A DNA stretch of 64,000 bases from positions 2,108,001 to 2,172,000 of the forward strand of contig NZ_DASYGY010000009.1 in assembly GCF_035999195.1 (NCBI RefSeq). Reading direction: 5' to 3'. Below are positions 60,834 through 64,000 of this stretch, one piece after another. Numbering within the stretch: position 1 is the first letter of the stretch; the number at the start of each line of letters is the position of its first letter. Below the pieces are notes generated by a model that was not told where the DNA came from, searched no databases, and saw only the letters and a list, made by a program, of their open reading frames with translations. The translations under genes and the position numbers were made by a program. Source of the stretch: Pseudoxanthomonas sp. (GTDB lineage Bacteria; Pseudomonadota; Gammaproteobacteria; Xanthomonadales; Xanthomonadaceae).

Positions 60834-61499
60834 ATGAGAACGCCGCCGCTTCCGGCCTGTCTGGCCGCCGCCCTGGCCTCCCTGCTGGCGCTGGGCTGCG
60901 AACGCCCACCCGAACGCGGCGACGTGGTCGCGGCGCTGGAAACGGCGCTGGTGATCGCCGAACACCGGCCACCGCCGCAGGCCCCGCCGCCCGACGCGCA
61001 GTTCGCCGACGCGACGCGCGGCATCGCCCTCGCCCCCGTGCCCGGTTTCGTTCCGCGCCACGAAGACCGGCATGACCTGCCCGGCGGCGACGCGGGATGG
61101 AATGCGTTGCCGGGACGCGAGCGCGATGGTGGCGCGCCGCTGCTGGCCCTGGTGCTGGAGGGATCGGATCGCACGGCCGCCGCCGAATTCCGCATCGGCG
61201 CCAGCCGCGATGCGCACGCCGTGGTGACCTGCCGGCAGATTCCCGCGGTGCCGGGTGTGGCCAGGGGCGAGGATGTCCGCATCGATGGCCAACCCTTCCG
61301 TCATGTCCACGTGGCCGAATCCTCGCCGCACCACTACCGCACGCTCGACGCCTACCGCAGCGTGCGCAACGGCCACTGCCTCGCCATCGACCTGATCGTC
61401 ACCGGCACGCACGACCCGGCCACCACGCCGCCGTTCGACGAGGCCACGGCACAGGCACGCCTGCAGCAGGCCCTCGGCGCGGTGCGGATCATGCGCTGA
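60834..61499 (+). CDS. Lipoprotein of unknown function
   Basis: The product has 221 residues with the lipobox LLALGCERP (Cys at about 22) and a Pro/Ala-rich stretch (about 45-62). The mature domain has two cysteines (VVTCRQIPA and NGHCLAIDL) and a closing helix (ATAQARLQQALGAVRIM). I recognise no family. GAGGAGGA sits close before ATG 60834. It is convergent with the esterase gene, with a repeat-rich gap between them. Confidence 0.65.
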   Translation: MRTPPLPACLAAALASLLALGCERPPERGDVVAALETALVIAEHRPPPQAPPPDAQFADATRGIALAPVPGFVPRHEDRHDLPGGDAGWNALPGRERDGGAPLLALVLEGSDRTAAAEFRIGASRDAHAVVTCRQIPAVPGVARGEDVRIDGQPFRHVHVAESSPHHYRTLDAYRSVRNGHCLAIDLIVTGTHDPATTPPFDEATAQARLQQALGAVRIMR

Positions 61500-61511
61500 G
61501 GTGTCTCGTCG

Positions 61512-61632
61512 TTCCTTCTCCCCGTGCCGACGGGGAGAAGGTGCCGAAGGCGGATGAGGGGCGCTGTTGTGGGAGCGACGTGAGTCGCGATGAGGCTTTA
61601 CCGATGGCCATCGCGACTCACGTCGCTCCCAC
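61512..61632. repeat. Two adjoining palindromic elements
   Basis: The first is the 12-bp perfect stem CCTTCTCCCCGT (61514-61525) with ACGGGGAGAAGG (61530-61541), continuing into GTGCCGAAGGCGGATGAGGG, a repeat common in xanthomonads. The second is a perfect 24-bp palindrome: 61569-61592 (opening GTGGGAGCGACGTGAGTCGC) against 61609-61632, with a 16-nt loop. The latter is an inverted REP pair of the family at 27392. Either may end transcription of the convergent genes. Confidence 0.8.
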
Positions 61633-61645
61633 GGGGATGCGTCGG

Positions 61646-62554
61646 TTACGGCACGTGGCGTCGCATGAACCCATCCACCGCGTTCGTGTAATCCGACGGC
61701 AAGCCGAGCTCGCGGTTCACTTCCGCGTGCGAGAGATCCTGCGGCAGCACCGCCATCGTCAGGCCCAGCGTCTCGGCCTTCTCGGCCATCGCGCGGCCCT
61801 GCGGGCAGGCATCCCTGCGGTGGGAGGAGCAGACGAACAGCATCGGCACTGCGTCGCGGGTGAGCTGGTGGTACGGCGAGGCGGCGATCCAGTCGGCCGG
61901 GTTCCTGCCGAAGGCGGTGTCGTAGATGCGCGGCAGTGGTGGCTTCTTCATCGTCAGCGGCACGTCCAGCGCGCCGCTGTCCAGCGACACGACGGCGCGC
62001 GGTGCCGTCGCGCCGGCCTCGCGCCACAGCGTGGACGAGGCACCGACCAGCGCGGCGAGATGCGCGCCGGCGGAGTGGCCCATCAGCAGCACGCGCGAGG
62101 CGTCGCCGTTCCACCCGGGTGCACGCCGCTGCACGGCGGCCAACGCACGGGCGACATCGCGTGCCTGGTCGAGCGGCGCGGTGTCCGGCCGCAGGCGGTA
62201 GTTGGTGGAGACCAGGATGTAGCCCTCCGGCAGCCAGTAGGCGGCCTTGTTCTCGACCACGCCGGGATTGTCCTTGTTGCCGTTGGCCCAGCCGCCGCCG
62301 TGGACGAACAGCAGGATCGGCGCGTTGCGCGGCTGCGCCGGCAGGTAGACATCGAAACGCTGGCGCGGATCGTCGCCATAGGCGACATCGCGCAGCGCCC
62401 TCGCGCCCGCCGGGAGGGCCGGCGCGCGCGCGGCGGGCTGCCGCGAGGCCTCGCGCGCCTGCTGCAGGCGTTCGCGGAAGGTCTGGGCCGCCAGCGGCGG
62501 CAGCATCACGATCAGGGCGACGGCCAGCAGGCCGGCGCGGAACGGCTTCTTCAT
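61646..62554 (-). CDS. Secreted alpha/beta hydrolase (esterase, BD-FAE/HSL-like)
   Basis: This 302-residue enzyme has a signal peptide (about 1-23, LAA). The oxyanion motif is LLFVHGGGWANGNKD at about 80-94. The nucleophile elbow is VLLMGHSAGAHLAAL, and the histidine lies in DLSHAEVNRELG. It belongs to the carboxylesterase group related to kynurenine formamidases and feruloyl esterases. GAGGTGA precedes ATG 62554. It ends in the repeat-rich gap and follows the kinase gene by 25 bp, so it may be cotranscribed with the two-component genes. Confidence 0.88.
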   Translation of the reverse strand: MKKPFRAGLLAVALIVMLPPLAAQTFRERLQQAREASRQPAARAPALPAGARALRDVAYGDDPRQRFDVYLPAQPRNAPILLFVHGGGWANGNKDNPGVVENKAAYWLPEGYILVSTNYRLRPDTAPLDQARDVARALAAVQRRAPGWNGDASRVLLMGHSAGAHLAALVGASSTLWREAGATAPRAVVSLDSGALDVPLTMKKPPLPRIYDTAFGRNPADWIAASPYHQLTRDAVPMLFVCSSHRRDACPQGRAMAEKAETLGLTMAVLPQDLSHAEVNRELGLPSDYTNAVDGFMRRHVP

Positions 62555-62579
62555 CGCATCACCTCGTGGGGCCATCGAT

Positions 62580-63845
62580 TCAGCCGGCGCGCACCACCAG
62601 TTGCGCACGCAGGCCGTGGGGCGTGTTCGGCAACAGTCGCAGCGCGCCGCCATGCTGGCGCGCGACGCGGTCGACGATCGGCAGGCCCAGGCCGCTGCCG
62701 CCCTGTGCCTGGTCGTGGACGAAGGGCTGGCGGGCGCGTTCGGCAGCCTCGGCGGACAGGCCGGGGCCGCCGTCGGCGACCTCGACCACCCAGGCCGATC
62801 CTTCGGCCCACAGCCGCAGCGACAGCGGCAACGCACCATGCCGCTCGGCGTTGACCAGCAGGTTCTCGACCGCGCGCAGCAGCGCCATCGGTTTGCCGGG
62901 CAGCAGCGCGTGCTCGGGAAGGTCGACCCGCCAGCCCTTCGAGGACGCGGCGACCGCGTGCCGGCAGATCGCGGCCAGGTCGACGGTCTCGCTGCCTTCG
63001 TCGCGACCGTCGCGCGCGAAGGCGATGAACTGGCCGAGGATGGCGTCCATCTCGGCGATGTCGCGATGCATGCTGCGGGTCAGGTCGGGATCGTTATCGG
63101 GGACCATCTCCAGCGCGAACTGCAGGCGCGTCAAGGGCGTGCGCAGGTCGTGCGAGATGCCGGCCAGCAGCAGCGCGCGCTCGTCCGCGGCGGCCCGCAC
63201 ATCGCGACTGGCATCGCCCAGCGCCTGCGCCAGGTCCGTCACTTCGCGCGGGCCACGCGCATGCACCGGCGGCGGCGCATCGCCGCGCACGATGGCCGGC
63301 GCGGCGGCGGCGAGCCGGCGCAGCGGCTGCACCAGGCGACGGGCGAAGTACGCCGCAGCCAGCCACACCAGCGCCACGCAGCCGATCAGCATGAACACAG
63401 AGAACCGGCGCACGCCGGTGCCGGGGCGGTCGTAGGCGAACGAGACCCACAGCGGTTCACGCGTGGCCGGTTTCAGCCAGATCACCCGCAAGCCACGGCC
63501 GGCATCCATGCGCAGCTCGCGACCGGCGCCCAGCGTGCCGGCGGCCTGTTCGCGCAGTTCACGCAGCAACGGCGCGAAGCGCGGCCGCGCGTCGGCCGGC
63601 GGCGTGCTGCGCACCTCCAGGCCGGCATCGCGCAGCTGCGCGACGGTGCGCGCATGCGGCTGGTGTTGATCGAGCGCTTCGACGACGTCGGCGAAGCCCT
63701 GCATGGCGCGCAGCAACTGGTCCGCCGCCGGTCGCGTGGCCAGTTCGCGCCCCAGCACCAGCGCCAGCACGCCCGCGCCGATCAGCACCAGCGCGATCAC
63801 CAGCACCAGTTGGCCGAACACGCTGCGCGGCAGCGGCGACCTCAT
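62580..63845 (-). CDS. EnvZ-like sensor histidine kinase
   Basis: The 421-residue inner-membrane kinase has a first helix at about 10-32, a periplasmic domain of about 110 residues, and a second helix at about 150-170. The HAMP domain follows (RRLVQPLRRLAAAAPAIVRG). The phospho-accepting box is LLLAGISHDLRTPLTRLQ and the ATPase lobe has LLVNAERHG and GSGLGLPIVDRVA. The layout matches EnvZ. It overlaps the OmpR-like gene by four bases (ATGA). The signal it reads is not visible. Confidence 0.93.
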   Translation of the reverse strand: MRSPLPRSVFGQLVLVIALVLIGAGVLALVLGRELATRPAADQLLRAMQGFADVVEALDQHQPHARTVAQLRDAGLEVRSTPPADARPRFAPLLRELREQAAGTLGAGRELRMDAGRGLRVIWLKPATREPLWVSFAYDRPGTGVRRFSVFMLIGCVALVWLAAAYFARRLVQPLRRLAAAAPAIVRGDAPPPVHARGPREVTDLAQALGDASRDVRAAADERALLLAGISHDLRTPLTRLQFALEMVPDNDPDLTRSMHRDIAEMDAILGQFIAFARDGRDEGSETVDLAAICRHAVAASSKGWRVDLPEHALLPGKPMALLRAVENLLVNAERHGALPLSLRLWAEGSAWVVEVADGGPGLSAEAAERARQPFVHDQAQGGSGLGLPIVDRVARQHGGALRLLPNTPHGLRAQLVVRAG

Positions 63846-64000
63846 GGCGCGGCCTCCGGCGGCACGAACACATAGCCCACGCCCCAGACCGTCTGGATCA
63901 GGCGCGGCTGCCGCGGATCGTCTTCCAGCAAACGGCGCAGGCGCGCGATGGTGACGTCCATGCTGCGCTCGAAGGCGTCGTGCTCTCGCCCGCGCGCCAG
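63842..64000 (-). CDS. OmpR-like response regulator (C-terminal end only)
   Basis: Only the last 52 residues are in the window; the rest lies past the right edge. They form the winged-helix end of an OmpR-family regulator: HDAFERSMDVTIARLRRLLE and the wing IQTVWGVGYVFVPPE. The stop overlaps the kinase start, the normal ompR-envZ arrangement. The receiver domain and promoter cannot be seen. Confidence 0.9.
   Translation of the reverse strand: MARGREHDAFERSMDVTIARLRRLLEDDPRQPRLIQTVWGVGYVFVPPEAAP

Noticed and set aside
58832..61282. 816-residue minus-strand frame
   Set aside because: It is antisense to zapE, the sirtuin and the lipoprotein gene, all of which have family motifs.

Overview
The window is a high-GC chromosomal segment from a gammaproteobacterium of the Xanthomonadaceae/Lysobacteraceae group (Pseudoxanthomonas-, Stenotrophomonas- or Xanthomonas-like). 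The evidence is an Ax21-family outer-membrane protein, the hemD-hemX-hemY and rhodanese-secB-gpsA gene orders, an ntrC-ntrB-amtB-glnK-glnA block, and GTAG-type REP palindromes. I saw no rRNA, tRNA, CRISPR array, prophage or replication origin. Genus placement is inference.

Layout. (1) 1-6365: a cell-wall recycling and remodelling locus. An AmiD-like lipoprotein amidase diverges from a translationally coupled set: SH3/NlpC-P60 endopeptidase, L-Ala-D/L-Glu epimerase, RpiR-type regulator, L,D-transpeptidase and Glt-type symporter, ending at a perfect hairpin. (2) 6581-14230: a lone DUF4096 transposase-domain gene, ax21, gpsA, secB, a membrane rhodanese, two small genes, then hemD-hemX-hemY. (3) 14389-20070: gamma-glutamyltransferase, a lower-GC Mrr-type endonuclease, a thiolase, a family-restricted protein and a Cu,Zn superoxide dismutase. 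(4) 20150-26413: the nitrogen block ntrC, ntrB, amtB, glnK and glnA, with a near-perfect sigma-54 promoter in front of glnA and a long hairpin region upstream of glnK. (5) 26572-39656: uppP, a META/DUF4377 lipoprotein, a PEBP protein, a TPR-sulfotransferase protein, a hydrolase, an acyltransferase, a thioesterase, the ParA-SixA-YceI-phospholipase D operon and a Ycf46-like AAA ATPase. Three long palindromes built from GAGTGAG heptamers lie in this stretch. (6) 39788-43506: eight small minus-strand genes, mostly membrane proteins or lipoproteins. (7) 43790-48918: an ABC exporter operon with one ATPase, three different periplasmic adaptors (the third frameshifted) and a MacB-like permease. (8) 48941-51933: a 154-bp inverted-repeat element, two small genes, and an accessory patch of clearly lower GC. 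Its genes are separated by an integron attC site and two weaker attC-like sites, and two of the products carry HEPN-type Rx4-6H motifs. (9) 52016-64000: phzF-yczE divergent from a MocR regulator, mgtC, an unknown periplasmic protein, an AEC transporter, a hydrolase-zapE-sirtuin operon, a lipoprotein, an esterase, and an EnvZ-like kinase with the end of its OmpR-like regulator.

Most of the window is ordinary core genome. The least ordinary parts are the integrase-less cassette cluster encoding HEPN-like proteins (about 50.1-51.9 kb), the three-adaptor ABC exporter (43.8-48.9 kb), the GAGTGAG palindrome family (33.1-37.6 kb), the structured glnK upstream region (24.6-24.7 kb) and the peptidoglycan cluster at the left end. 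Many long open frames antisense to real genes were discarded as high-GC shadows.
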